The position numbers and the translations under genes were made by a program. A stretch of DNA of 49,813 bases from Pseudomonas citrullilanati (lineage in GTDB: Bacteria; Pseudomonadota; Gammaproteobacteria; Pseudomonadales; Pseudomonadaceae), in NCBI RefSeq assembly GCF_030580855.1, contig NZ_JAUQOP010000037.1:1-49813 (forward strand), read 5' to 3'. Position 1 is the stretch's first letter. Every line of letters begins with the position of its first letter. Positions 25,500 through 34,331 of the stretch are shown here, piece after piece. The notes under the pieces were generated by a model. It had not been told where the DNA came from. It did not search any database and was given only the letters and a program-made list of their open reading frames with translations.

Positions 25500-26516
25500 C
25501 TATTCGCAGATCACATTCTTGCCCGCCAGTTTGGCGCGGTACAGCGCCTGGTCCGCCCGGTCCAGCAGCGCCGCTTGTTGTTCATCGTCGCGGCGCTGCA
25601 CCACGCCGAAACTCATGGTGATCTGGAAGTCGCCCACCGGCAGTAGGTCGGACAGGCCCCGGCGAACGGTTTCGGCCACCAGCCGGGCGTCGGCCAGGGA
25701 CGTATTGGGCAAGATCAGGATGAACTCATCGCCGCCCCAGCGCGCCAGCAAATCGCCGTCGCGCTCGCTGCGCCTGACGCTCTGCACCACTTGCACCAGG
25801 GCCGCGTCGCCGAACGCGTGGCCGTAGCGATCGTTGATCTCCTTGAAGTCATCGACGTCCATGGCGATCAGGGACAAGGGCTCGCGAAAACGCTGGGCGC
25901 GCTCGCAGGCCAGCGGCAGGGCCTGCTCCAGGCGATAGCGATTGGCAACGCCGGTCAGCGCGTCGGTTTCGGCCAGCCTGCGGTTTTCGTCAAGCTGGAC
26001 CTGCAACTGCTGGTTGACCCGGGACAGCTCGCGGGTGCGCTCTTCGATGACCGCTTCCAATGACTTGTTGCGCCGTTCCAGTTGCTCGAAGAGGCGCTTC
26101 TTGTCGTCGATGCTGCGGTGGGCGCCGAGCATGCGCGCCACCGTGCCGTCGGGGTTGCGGGCGATGATGTAGCCGCGATCCTCGATCCACAGCCAGCCGC
26201 CGTCGCGCATGCGGCAGCGGTATTCGGCCTGGTAGCCGGTGGCGCGCTGTTCCAGGTAGTCGTCGAACAACGCCATCACCCGTGGATAGTCCTCGGGGTG
26301 GATCACGTTTTCCCAGGTCAGCACGGTGTTGTTGAGGGAGTGGGGCTGGTAGCCGAGCATCGTGTACCAGCCGGGATTTCGGTAGACGAAGCCGGTGTTG
26401 GCGTTCCAGTCCCAGATGCCGTCGCTGACCAGTTCCAGGATGGTGTGCAGCACGCCTTCGTCAAGGTCCGACAAGTCGAACCGAAACGCATCCATGTTCG
26501 AGGCATTTCCCATCAT
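25500..26516 (-). CDS. PAS-GGDEF diguanylate cyclase
   Basis: The 338-residue cytoplasmic enzyme would make cyclic di-GMP. A PAS sensor (about 20-140: LELVSDGIWDWNANTGFVYRN, GGWLWIEDRGYII) is joined by a coiled-coil linker (EQLERRNKSLEAVIEERTREL) to a GGDEF domain. The active-site motif RWGGDEF is intact, and the inhibitory RxxD site (RDGD) sits five residues before it, so product feedback is expected. The ATG at 26514-26516 follows GAGGAAAGC. An adjacent in-frame ATG is equally possible, and a TTG at 26543 would add nine residues. Confidence 0.88.
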   Translation of the reverse strand: MMGNASNMDAFRFDLSDLDEGVLHTILELVSDGIWDWNANTGFVYRNPGWYTMLGYQPHSLNNTVLTWENVIHPEDYPRVMALFDDYLEQRATGYQAEYRCRMRDGGWLWIEDRGYIIARNPDGTVARMLGAHRSIDDKKRLFEQLERRNKSLEAVIEERTRELSRVNQQLQVQLDENRRLAETDALTGVANRYRLEQALPLACERAQRFREPLSLIAMDVDDFKEINDRYGHAFGDAALVQVVQSVRRSERDGDLLARWGGDEFILILPNTSLADARLVAETVRRGLSDLLPVGDFQITMSFGVVQRRDDEQQAALLDRADQALYRAKLAGKNVICE

Positions 26517-26627
26517 GCTTTCCTCAATCAACCTTGATATCAAAATGCTCGTCCGAGGAGGAAGAGTAGCCGATGGGACGGTGCGCCACTAGCGCCGCAT
26601 GCCGTGCGGGCACGCCGCGCCACGAGC

Positions 26628-27545
26628 TCATTCGGCTCCGCTGCGGGGCTTGCCCCAGTGCTCCAGCGCAAACTCGACAAAACTGCGCAGTTTCGGCAAA
26701 CGGTAGCGATCCTGCGCATACATCAGGCTCATCGGGCGATGGGGCAATTGGTAATCCTGGAGCAGGGCCACCAGGTGCCCCTCCTTCAGGTCCTGGGCCA
26801 CCAGCGCATCGGGCAGCATCACCACGCCCATGCCCGCCAGCGCGGCGCGGTGCAGGCCGGCGGAGCTGTTGATCAGCATGGGCCCGTTCACCGGCACCTT
26901 GATCTCACCGTCCGGCCCGTTGATCGGCCAGTGGTCCTGGGCGAAGCGCCATTCGTCTCCCGCCGAGTAGGCGAACGATAGGCAGTCATGGTGTTGCAGG
27001 TCGGCGGGTTGCTCCGGCGTGCCTCGCCGTGCCAGATAGGCCTTGGATGCGCAGATGGTCAAGGTGTAGTCCAGCAACGGCCGGGCGATCATCTTCGGAT
27101 CGGGATGGCCCAGTCGGATGGCGACATCGAACCCGTGGTCGAGCAGGTCCAGGCGCTGGTTGGTCAACACCACGTCGAGCTTGACCTGGGGGAAGCGCTG
27201 GTTGAACTGCGCCAGTGTCGGCGCCAGGCGCTCGGTGCCGAAGGTCAGCGGCGCGGTGATGCGCAGGGTGCCGGTGGGTTCGCCCTGGGTCTGCTCGGCC
27301 AGGCGTTCGGAGTCGGCCACCAGTCCGAGGACTTCCAGGCAACGCTGGTAGTAGGCCGAGCCGAACTCGGTCAGGCGCTGGCGCCGGGTCGTCCGGTTGA
27401 TCAGGCGCACGCCGAGCCGCTGTTCCAGGGCGCGAAGATGATTGCCCACCATGGTGGTGGACATTTCACACGCCTGGGCAGCGGCGGTCAGGCTGCCGGT
27501 TTCCACCACCTTCACGTACACGGTCATTGCCTGGAACAGGTCCAT
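26628..27545 (-). CDS. LysR-family transcriptional regulator
   Basis: The 305-residue protein starts MDLFQAMTVYVKVVETGSLT with an N-terminal winged HTH (AAAQACEMSTTMVGNHLRALEQRLGVRLINRTTR) and a LysR-type effector domain (GTLRITAPLTFG to the end). The ATG at 27545 is preferred over a TTG two codons upstream. It is divergent from the class-III aminotransferase gene with a 99-bp gap, so that gene is a candidate target. Confidence 0.86.
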   Translation of the reverse strand: MDLFQAMTVYVKVVETGSLTAAAQACEMSTTMVGNHLRALEQRLGVRLINRTTRRQRLTEFGSAYYQRCLEVLGLVADSERLAEQTQGEPTGTLRITAPLTFGTERLAPTLAQFNQRFPQVKLDVVLTNQRLDLLDHGFDVAIRLGHPDPKMIARPLLDYTLTICASKAYLARRGTPEQPADLQHHDCLSFAYSAGDEWRFAQDHWPINGPDGEIKVPVNGPMLINSSAGLHRAALAGMGVVMLPDALVAQDLKEGHLVALLQDYQLPHRPMSLMYAQDRYRLPKLRSFVEFALEHWGKPRSGAE

Positions 27546-27644
27546 TATCAAGCTCTGCTTTTAAATGATTGAAGTAAAGCGGCGTTTATCCAGCCTGGGT
27601 GGCTAACCATACTGGAAAAAACCCACTCGATGGAGCTCGATGCC

Positions 27645-28820
27645 ATGACCGCTGCCTGCCTGATGTCCACTTACCAACCCCTGGCGCTGAGTTTCACCCG
27701 TGGGCTGGGCACGCGGCTGTGGGACCAGGACGGTCGCGAATACCTCGATGCGGTGGCGGGCGTGGCGGTGACCAATGTCGGCCATTCCCACCCCAGGCTG
27801 GTGGCGGCGATCAGTGAACAGGCCGGCCTGTTGCTGCACACGTCCAACCTGTACAGCATCGATTGGCAACAACGCCTGGCACGCAAGCTCACCGAGCTGT
27901 CGGGGCTGGAGCGCGTGTTCTTCAACAATTCGGGCGCCGAGGCCAACGAGACCGCGCTGAAACTGGCGCGGCTCCATGGTTGGCACCGGGGCGTGGAGGC
28001 GCCGTTGGTGGTGGTCATGGATAACGCCTTCCACGGCCGCACCCTGGGCACGCTGTCCGCCAGCGACGGCCCTGCGGTACGGCTGGGCTTCAACCGCTTG
28101 CCGGGGGATTTCATCAAGGTGCCGTTTGGCGACCTCGCCGCATTGGAGAGCGTCCAGCGGCTGCATGCCGACCGCATCGTCGCGGTACTGGTGGAGCCGA
28201 TCCAGGGCGAAAGCGGGGTGCAACTCGCGCCGCCTGGCTACCTCAAGGCCCTGAGCCGACTGTGCAGCCGGCGGGGCTGGCTGCTGATGCTCGACGAGAT
28301 CCAGACGGGCATCGGCCGCACCGGCCAGTGGTTCGCCTTCCAGCACGAGGGCATCGTGCCGGACGTCATGACCCTCGCCAAAGGCCTGGGCAATGGCGTG
28401 CCCATCGGCGCCTGCCTGGCCCGGGGCAAGGCTGCCGGGCTCTTCACCCCTGGCAGCCACGGCAGCACGTTCGGCGGTAATCCACTGGCGTGCCGGGCCG
28501 GTTGCACGGTGCTGGAGATCATCGAGGAGCAAGGGTTGGTCGACAATGCCCGGCGCCAGGGCGAGCAATTACTCAATCGGTTACGGGCCGAACTGGCGGA
28601 CAACCCCAATGTGCTGGCGATTCGTGGCCAGGGCTTGATGATCGGCATCGAGCTCAAGCAGCCGGTCCGTGACCTGGCCTTGTGCGCGGCACGGGATCAC
28701 GGCCTGCTGATCAACGTCACCCGCGGCAAGATCATTCGCCTGCTGCCGCCACTGACCCTGGACGGGCGGGAAGTGGAGATGATCGTCAGGGGCGTGGCCC
28801 GCAGCCTCGCCCAGGGCTGA
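27645..28820 (+). CDS. Class-III aminotransferase, acetylornithine aminotransferase (ArgD) type
   Basis: The roughly 391-residue PLP enzyme contains FNNSGAEANETALKLAR, NAFHGRTLGTLSAS, VEPIQGESGV, LDEIQTGIGRTGQWFAFQ and the PLP lysine in TLAKGLGNGVPIGA, all matching acetylornithine/succinylornithine aminotransferases. It transfers the amino group of N-acetylornithine or a related omega-amine to 2-oxoglutarate. No other arg genes are near, so it may be a catabolic paralogue. Starts at 27630, 27645 or 27663 are possible, and I take 27645. Its 3' end overlaps the convergent MFS gene by 35 bp. Confidence 0.85.
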   Translation: MTAACLMSTYQPLALSFTRGLGTRLWDQDGREYLDAVAGVAVTNVGHSHPRLVAAISEQAGLLLHTSNLYSIDWQQRLARKLTELSGLERVFFNNSGAEANETALKLARLHGWHRGVEAPLVVVMDNAFHGRTLGTLSASDGPAVRLGFNRLPGDFIKVPFGDLAALESVQRLHADRIVAVLVEPIQGESGVQLAPPGYLKALSRLCSRRGWLLMLDEIQTGIGRTGQWFAFQHEGIVPDVMTLAKGLGNGVPIGACLARGKAAGLFTPGSHGSTFGGNPLACRAGCTVLEIIEEQGLVDNARRQGEQLLNRLRAELADNPNVLAIRGQGLMIGIELKQPVRDLALCAARDHGLLINVTRGKIIRLLPPLTLDGREVEMIVRGVARSLAQG

Positions 28821-30015
28821 GCTCGGCCCAGGCCCAGTAGGCGAGGGCCGTGGCACTGATCAGGGCACCCAACAGGCACACCGCGACCCAGCCCCACTGC
28901 GCATGGACCTGGGTCGCGGCGACCGCCCCCAAGGCGCTGCCGATGGAATAGAAACACATGTAGGCGCCCACCAATCGGCTCTGCGCGTCGGGACGGGCGG
29001 CGAAGAGAAGGCTCTGGTTGGTCACATGGACGGCCTGCACCGCAAAATCCAGGATCACCACGCCGACGATCAGCGCCAGCAACGACGCCTGGGCGAACGC
29101 CATGGGCAGCCACGACAGCGTCAACAAGGCCAGGGCGATGCCGCTGGTGCGCTGTCCCCGACCCCGATCGGCCCAGCGCCCGGCCTTTGCGGCTGCCAGG
29201 GCGCCGGCGATGCCCGCCAGTCCGAACAAGCCGATCTGCGTGTGGGTCAGCGCCAGCGGCGGCGCGCTGAGGGGCAGCACCATGGCGGTCCAGAACACGC
29301 TGAACGCGGCGAAGATCAGCAAGGCCAGGGTGCCACGTACGCGCAAGACACGCTCCGTGACGAACAATCGGAACAGCGACCCGATCAGCGCCGGGTAAGA
29401 CAGCCCCAGCCTTGGCTGGCGGGTCGCGGGCACTGCCTTGGCGAGTATCGCGCCCAGCATCAGCATCAGCCCGGCCGAGACAAAGTAGACGGCGCGCCAC
29501 CCCGCCAAGTCCGCGATCACGCCCGACACCAACCGCGCCAACAGGATACCCAGCACCACGCCGCTGGTGACCGTGCCCACGGCTTGCCCGCGTTGCCGTG
29601 GCGACGCGAGGCCGGCGGCATAGGCCACGACGATCTGCACCAGCACCGCCATCATCCCCACCATGATCATCGCCCCCAGCAACACCGGCCACTGGCTGGC
29701 GTTTCCCGCGACCGCGAGCGCCAAGGCGGCCAGCAGCGCCTGGCTGATCATCAGGCGCTTGCGATCGACTCGGTCACCCAGCGCGACCAGGAACACCAGG
29801 CCCAGGGCGTAGCCGACCTGGGTCGCCGTCACCACGATGCCGATCAGGCCCGGCGCGACGTGCAAGCTCGTGGCAATCGAATCCAGCAACGGCTGGACGA
29901 AATACACGTTCGCCACGGCCAACGCGCACGTGACGCAGAACAGCAGTTGCAACGGTCGGGTCAGGCGGGGCGCATGGGCCGGGGTCGATTCATCGATGTG
30001 CGCTTGTGCGGTCAT
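28786..30015 (-). CDS. MFS transporter (probable drug or metabolite exporter)
   Basis: The 409-residue membrane protein has twelve hydrophobic segments and MFS loop signatures (GDRVDRKRLMISQ after helix 2, AGRWADRGRGQRTSG after helix 8). The ATG at 30013-30015 follows AAGGGAATGCCGCC. The upstream part of the frame runs into the regulator and is not a transporter sequence. It is divergent from an HxlR-type regulator, a pairing typical of inducible efflux. The substrate is unknown. The 3' end overlaps the aminotransferase gene. Confidence 0.85.
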   Translation of the reverse strand: MTAQAHIDESTPAHAPRLTRPLQLLFCVTCALAVANVYFVQPLLDSIATSLHVAPGLIGIVVTATQVGYALGLVFLVALGDRVDRKRLMISQALLAALALAVAGNASQWPVLLGAMIMVGMMAVLVQIVVAYAAGLASPRQRGQAVGTVTSGVVLGILLARLVSGVIADLAGWRAVYFVSAGLMLMLGAILAKAVPATRQPRLGLSYPALIGSLFRLFVTERVLRVRGTLALLIFAAFSVFWTAMVLPLSAPPLALTHTQIGLFGLAGIAGALAAAKAGRWADRGRGQRTSGIALALLTLSWLPMAFAQASLLALIVGVVILDFAVQAVHVTNQSLLFAARPDAQSRLVGAYMCFYSIGSALGAVAATQVHAQWGWVAVCLLGALISATALAYWAWAELSPGRGCGPRP

Positions 30016-30038
30016 GGCGGCATTCCCTTGACTGTTCA

Positions 30039-30103
30039 GGTTTTGTTTTGAAACCAGATTTTGATTTTCGGCGATTCTGGTTTTAATCTGCAACCGATTT
30101 TTT
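30039..30103. promoter_or_regulatory. Operator-like repeats between the MFS and HxlR genes
   Basis: GGTTT-TGTTTTG-AAACC (30039-30055) is an inverted repeat in an AT-rich stretch. Related GGTTTTAATCTGCAACC elements follow at about 30079-30095. They lie in the divergent promoter region and are plausible HxlR sites. Confidence 0.45.
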
Positions 30104-30133
30104 AACTGCTGGCACTGGCGAGGAAGCCTTGAA

Positions 30134-30583
30134 ATGAGCGATGCATTATCCGCAGACCAGGAATGCCCGGTGGCCCGTGCGGTCGAGGTGATTGGAGATC
30201 GCTGGTCGCTGTTGATCATTCGAGACGCGTTCGATGGCGTGCGGCGTTTCAGCGAATTCCAGAAGAATCTCGGGCTGGCCAAGAACATCCTCGCCTCGCG
30301 CCTCAAGGCATTGGTGCAAATGGGCGTGTTCGAGACCCGGCCGGCGTCGGACGGCAGCGCCTACAAGGAGTACGTCCTGACTCCCAAGGGCCGCGAGGTG
30401 TTTCCGATCGTGGTATCGATGCGCCAATGGGGCGAGCGGCATCTGTTTCGCGGTGGCGAAGTCCATTCGGTGTTGCTGGATAACGAGCGCGACGCGCCAG
30501 TGGCGCCGCTCGAAGTACGCTCGGTTGACGGCCGCACGCTGGGGCCGGACGACTGCCATCGGCGTCGGGTGACCAAGCCTTGA
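30134..30583 (+). CDS. HxlR-family transcriptional regulator
   Basis: The 149-residue winged-helix protein begins with the family signature CPVARAVEVIGDRWSLLIIRDAF. FSEFQKNLGLAKNILASRLKALVQMGVFE and the wing YVLTPKGREVFPIV follow. The conserved N-terminal Cys (about residue 12) may sense electrophiles or redox, as in related HypR/QorR proteins. It is divergent from the MFS exporter. Confidence 0.88.
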   Translation: MSDALSADQECPVARAVEVIGDRWSLLIIRDAFDGVRRFSEFQKNLGLAKNILASRLKALVQMGVFETRPASDGSAYKEYVLTPKGREVFPIVVSMRQWGERHLFRGGEVHSVLLDNERDAPVAPLEVRSVDGRTLGPDDCHRRRVTKP

Positions 30584-30720
30584 TCGTTGCCGAAAGGCGC
30601 AAGGCAACGCAGCCAGGCGAAACGCAGCGGGACGGAATTTTTGCCGATTGTCGCGTTCAAACGCCAGCCAGAGTCGATTGTCCACGGCCTGGCACTCCAG
30701 ACTGAAACCAGGAGCATTCC

Positions 30721-31461
30721 ATGTTCACCTCGCGTCGCTTGATCGTTGTCGCTACCGCCGTGGCCCTGTTGTCCGGCTGCGCATCGCCTAATCCTTATGA
30801 CAACCAGGGCCAGGCCTCCACGGATTCTCCCGGCATGAGCAAGACCGCCAAGTACGGCGGCCTGGGCGCCCTGGCGGGGGCATTGGCCGGTGCGGCCATC
30901 GGTCACGACAACCGGGGCAAGGGCGCGTTGATCGGCGCGGCGGTTGTCGGCGCTTCTGCGGCCGGCTACGGCTACTACGCCGACCAGCAGGAAAAGAAAC
31001 TGCGGGCGAGCATGGCCAATACCGGCGTCGAAGTGCAGCGCCAGGGTGACCAGATCAAGTTGATCATGCCGGGCAACATCACCTTCGCCACCGATTCGGC
31101 GAACATCGCGTCCAGCTTCTACCAGCCGCTGAACAACCTGGCGAACTCCCTCAAGGAATTCAACCAGAACCAGATCGAGATCGTTGGTTACACCGACAGC
31201 ACCGGCAGCCGCCAGCACAACATGGACCTGTCCCAGCGTCGCGCCCAGAGCGTGGCGACCTACCTGACGTCCCAGGGCGTGAGCGGTGCCAACCTGAGCG
31301 CCCGCGGTGCCGGCCCGGACAACCCGGTGGCGAGCAACGCCGACGTCAACGGCCGTGCGCAGAACCGTCGCGTCGAGGTCAACCTCAAGGCCATCCCCGG
31401 CCAGCAATACCAGGCGCCCGCGCAGCAGGGGCAGGGCCAGACTTACCAGCAATACCCATGA
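30721..31461 (+). CDS. OmpA-family outer-membrane lipoprotein (YiaD-like)
   Basis: The 246-residue protein has a lipobox (VALLSGC, Cys20) and a glycine-zipper membrane segment (about 40-85: GGLGALAGALAGAAIGHDNRGKG). A C-terminal OmpA peptidoglycan-binding domain (about 110-230) contains ITFATDSANI, VGYTDSTGSRQHNMDLSQRRA and RGAGPDNPVASN plus the NRRVEV end. A Gln-rich tail follows. It probably tethers the outer membrane to peptidoglycan. Confidence 0.9.
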   Translation: MFTSRRLIVVATAVALLSGCASPNPYDNQGQASTDSPGMSKTAKYGGLGALAGALAGAAIGHDNRGKGALIGAAVVGASAAGYGYYADQQEKKLRASMANTGVEVQRQGDQIKLIMPGNITFATDSANIASSFYQPLNNLANSLKEFNQNQIEIVGYTDSTGSRQHNMDLSQRRAQSVATYLTSQGVSGANLSARGAGPDNPVASNADVNGRAQNRRVEVNLKAIPGQQYQAPAQQGQGQTYQQYP

Positions 31462-31478
31462 TCGCCTGACGGCACATG

Positions 31479-31514
31479 AAAACGGGGGCCTTGGAAACAA
31501 GGCCCCCGTTTTTT
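31479..31514 (+). terminator. Terminator after the OmpA-like gene
   Basis: AAAACGGGGGCCTT (31479-31492) pairs with AAGGCCCCCGTTTT (31499-31512), followed by more T. Confidence 0.9.
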
Positions 31515-31582
31515 GTATCCCGATGATTCATCCTGTGGCGAGTGCGGTTTTCCTGTGGGAGCGAGAATTTCTGGGCCCCATG

Positions 31583-31620
31583 AAAAAGCCCGCCCGATCG
31601 CGTGATCGGGCGGGCTTTTT
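31583..31620 (-). terminator. Terminator after the YhcB-like gene
   Basis: A perfect 17-bp stem, AAAAAGCCCGCCCGATC with its reverse complement 31604-31620, lies just beyond the stop of the minus-strand gene. A decayed REP arm (TGTGGGAGCGAGAATTT, from about 31554) sits next to it. Confidence 0.88.
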
Positions 31621-31635
31621 CCTGTGAGGCGGGTG

Positions 31636-32073
31636 TTACTTCTTCAAACCGTAGTGCTCATCGAGCATGCCGGGCGAATTGGGGGCCTTTGGCGCGTAGT
31701 CCCGGGGTGGTTCCTGGACCTCCCGGGGCGGGGTCAGGCGTTCCCGTGGAGCCTGGCCAGCGTCGGCATGCAGGGCTGCCAGCAGGCGTTGGCGAGTCTG
31801 TTCGTCCAGGGCCAGGCGATTGGCGCCCTCGGACAGGTGATCCTGGACGTCCTGGTAGCTCTGGGTGAGTTTTTTCACCAGCGAAGCGGTGCTGTTGAAG
31901 TGGGTGACCACTTCATTCTGATAACTGTCGAAACGTTCCTGAATGTCATCCAGCTGACGTTGCGTGCTGTTGGGCACCGCGTTGGGCAGCAGTCGGGCAA
32001 GCAGGAATCCAATGGCGACACCGGCGACCAGGGCAAGAGTCGGCAACAACCAAACTAAGAGCGAGTGTTCCAC
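31636..32073 (-). CDS. YhcB/DUF1043-family (ZapG-like) inner-membrane protein
   Basis: The 145-residue protein has one N-terminal transmembrane helix (WLLPTLALVAGVAIGFLLARLL), a coiled-coil stretch (QRQLDDIQERFDSYQNEVVTHFNSTASLVKKLTQSYQDVQDHL) and a proline-rich tail. This matches YhcB/ZapG, linked in enterobacteria to cell division and envelope synthesis. It is upstream of and divergent from the trpS-zapE cluster. Confidence 0.87.
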   Translation of the reverse strand: MEHSLLVWLLPTLALVAGVAIGFLLARLLPNAVPNSTQRQLDDIQERFDSYQNEVVTHFNSTASLVKKLTQSYQDVQDHLSEGANRLALDEQTRQRLLAALHADAGQAPRERLTPPREVQEPPRDYAPKAPNSPGMLDEHYGLKK

Positions 32074-32220
32074 GAGTCCTTCCTCTATAAACGGCTTTGC
32101 TTTACGTTAACGGCTCGGACCTGCGCTGTATACCGCGAAGAACATCGCAATCATGCCAGGCACAGACTTTTAGCTAGACGAGTTGACCCTATCCGAGGTC
32201 ACGGAGTTCTTTCCTTGCTT

Positions 32221-32850
32221 ATGCGCGAAACCCCTGTATTCATCGACGGCCCGGTGGGTCAACTCGAAGCCCTGTACCTGGACAGCGAGGCCCCCCGTGG
32301 CCTGGCGCTGATCTGCCACCCCAACCCGGTGCAGGGCGGGACCATGCTCAACAAAGTGGTGTCGACCCTGCAACGCACGGCCCGCGATGCCGGCCTGGTG
32401 ACGTTGCGTTTCAATTATCGGGGGGTCGGTGCGAGCGCCGGCAGCCACGACATGGGCAGCGGTGAAGTGGATGACGCCCAGGCCGCGGCGGCATGGCTGC
32501 GGGAACAATACCCGCACCTGCCCCTGACCCTGTTCGGCTTCTCGTTCGGCGGATTCGTGGCGGCCAGCCTTGGCGGGCGCCTGGAAGCCCTCGGGCAGCC
32601 GCTCAAGCACCTGTTCATGGTGGCCCCGGCGGTGATGCGCCTGGACGCGCAATCACCCCTGCCATTGGACGGCGAGCTGACCTTGATCCAGCCGGAAACC
32701 GATGAAGTCGTCGATCCGCAACTCGTCTACGCATGGTCCGACGCGCTGCAACGCCCCCATGAGCTGCTGAAAGTGGCAGAATGCGGACACTTTTTTCATG
32801 GCAAGCTGACCGATCTCAAGGATCTGCTCCTGCCGCGCCTCTCGAATTGA
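32221..32850 (+). CDS. Alpha/beta hydrolase
   Basis: The 209-residue hydrolase has LICHPNPVQGGTMLNKVV (oxyanion region), the nucleophile elbow GFSFGG and the late catalytic His in ECGHFFHGKL. It looks like the dienelactone-hydrolase-like cytoplasmic group often found next to yhcB and trpS. The substrate is unknown. The ATG at 32221 gives the family length. The longer frame reads through non-coding leader. trpS follows 24 bp downstream, so they are probably co-transcribed. Confidence 0.83.
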   Translation: MRETPVFIDGPVGQLEALYLDSEAPRGLALICHPNPVQGGTMLNKVVSTLQRTARDAGLVTLRFNYRGVGASAGSHDMGSGEVDDAQAAAAWLREQYPHLPLTLFGFSFGGFVAASLGGRLEALGQPLKHLFMVAPAVMRLDAQSPLPLDGELTLIQPETDEVVDPQLVYAWSDALQRPHELLKVAECGHFFHGKLTDLKDLLLPRLSN

Positions 32851-32874
32851 CAGCAGTCTGACAAGCGATAACCC

Positions 32875-34230
32875 ATGACGACTCGTACCCGTATCCTGAC
32901 CGGCATCACCACCACCGGCACCCCGCACCTGGGCAACTACGCCGGCGCCATCCGTCCGGCGATCGTCGCCAGCCGCGACAGCAATGCCGACTCGTTCTAC
33001 TTCCTGGCCGATTACCACGCCCTGATCAAATGCGATGACCCGCTGCGCATCCAGCGCTCGCGCCTGGAAATCGCCGCGACCTGGCTGGCCGGTGGCCTGG
33101 ATGTGGACCGCGTGACGTTCTATCGCCAGTCCGACATTCCCGAGATCCCCGAGCTGACCTGGCTGCTGACCTGCGTCGCCGCCAAGGGCCTGCTCAACCG
33201 TGCGCACGCCTACAAGGCCTCGGTGGACAAGAACCTGGAGGCCGGCGAAGACCCGGATGCCGGCATCTCCATGGGCCTGTACAGCTATCCGGTGCTGATG
33301 GCCGCGGACATCCTGATGTTCAACGCCCACAAGGTGCCGGTTGGTCGCGACCAGATCCAGCACGTGGAAATGGCCCGCGACATCGGCCAGCGCTTCAATC
33401 ACCTGTTCGGCCAGGGCAAGGAGTTCTTCACCATGCCCGAGGCGCTGATCGAGGAAAGCGTCGCGACGCTGCCGGGGCTCGATGGGCGCAAGATGTCCAA
33501 GAGCTACGACAACACCATTCCGTTGTTCAGCAGCGCCAAGGACATGAAGGACGCCATCTCGCGGATCGTCACCGACTCCCGCGCCCCGGGCGAAGCCAAG
33601 GATCCGGACAACGCGCACCTGTTCACCCTGTTCCAGGCTTTCGCCACGGCGGACCAGGCGGCCGAGTTCCGTAGCGAACTGTTGCAGGGCCTGGGTTGGG
33701 GCGAGGCGAAGAATCGCCTGTTCCAGTTGCTCGACAGCGAACTGGGGGAGGCCCGCGAGCGCTATCACCAGTTGATCGAGCGCCCGTCGGATCTGGAAGA
33801 CATCCTGCAACACGGTGCGAAAAAAGCCCGTGCGGTGGCGACGCCGTTTCTCAATGAGCTGCGCGAAGCGGTGGGCTTGCGCTCCTTCGTGGCCCAGGCC
33901 CAGGTGGCCGCGACCACCAAGAAGAAAGCCGCCAAGGCGGCCCGCTTCGTCAGCTTCCGCGAGGAAGACGGCAGTTTCCGTTTCCGGCTGCTGGCGGCCG
34001 ACGGCGAACAACTGTTGCTGTCCCGTCACTTTGCCGATGGCAAGGCGGCCGGCCAGGTGAGCAAGCAGTTGCAAGCCGGCCAGCCACTGGACGTGCGCAA
34101 CAACGAGCAGGGCTTCAGCGTCTGGCTGGACGGCGAGTGTGTGGCGGACAGCCCGCCATTCGCCGACAGCACCGCTCGGGATGCGGCGATCGATGCGTTG
34201 CGCGTCGCCCTGGCGCCTGTCCAAGACTGA
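32875..34230 (+). CDS. trpS: Tryptophanyl-tRNA synthetase with C-terminal extension
   Basis: The 451-residue class-I synthetase charges tRNA-Trp. The HIGH-like motif reads TPHLGNYAGAIRP and the KMSKS motif is DGRKMSKSYDNT. The catalytic core ends near residue 340. The extra ~105 residues form a basic linker (ATTKKKAAKAARFV) plus a small beta-alpha domain with FVSFREEDGSFRFRLLAADGEQLL, like the DUF1508/YegP fold. This extension makes it longer than the usual ~330-residue enzyme. Confidence 0.94.
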   Translation: MTTRTRILTGITTTGTPHLGNYAGAIRPAIVASRDSNADSFYFLADYHALIKCDDPLRIQRSRLEIAATWLAGGLDVDRVTFYRQSDIPEIPELTWLLTCVAAKGLLNRAHAYKASVDKNLEAGEDPDAGISMGLYSYPVLMAADILMFNAHKVPVGRDQIQHVEMARDIGQRFNHLFGQGKEFFTMPEALIEESVATLPGLDGRKMSKSYDNTIPLFSSAKDMKDAISRIVTDSRAPGEAKDPDNAHLFTLFQAFATADQAAEFRSELLQGLGWGEAKNRLFQLLDSELGEARERYHQLIERPSDLEDILQHGAKKARAVATPFLNELREAVGLRSFVAQAQVAATTKKKAAKAARFVSFREEDGSFRFRLLAADGEQLLLSRHFADGKAAGQVSKQLQAGQPLDVRNNEQGFSVWLDGECVADSPPFADSTARDAAIDALRVALAPVQD

Positions 34231-34331
34231 TCCGGCGGATCACCCGACCATCGGCTCGAATAAGGGCCGATTGCCATTCCCCTGGGCCATCGCTACAGTG
34301 ACGGCCCGTTTTTGTTGCCTTGCTAACGAAT

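Noticed and set aside
32653..34224. 523-residue antisense ORF over trpS
   Set aside because: It is the complement-frame shadow of a high-GC gene with clear family motifs on the other strand; His/Gln/Val-rich composition is typical of such shadows.
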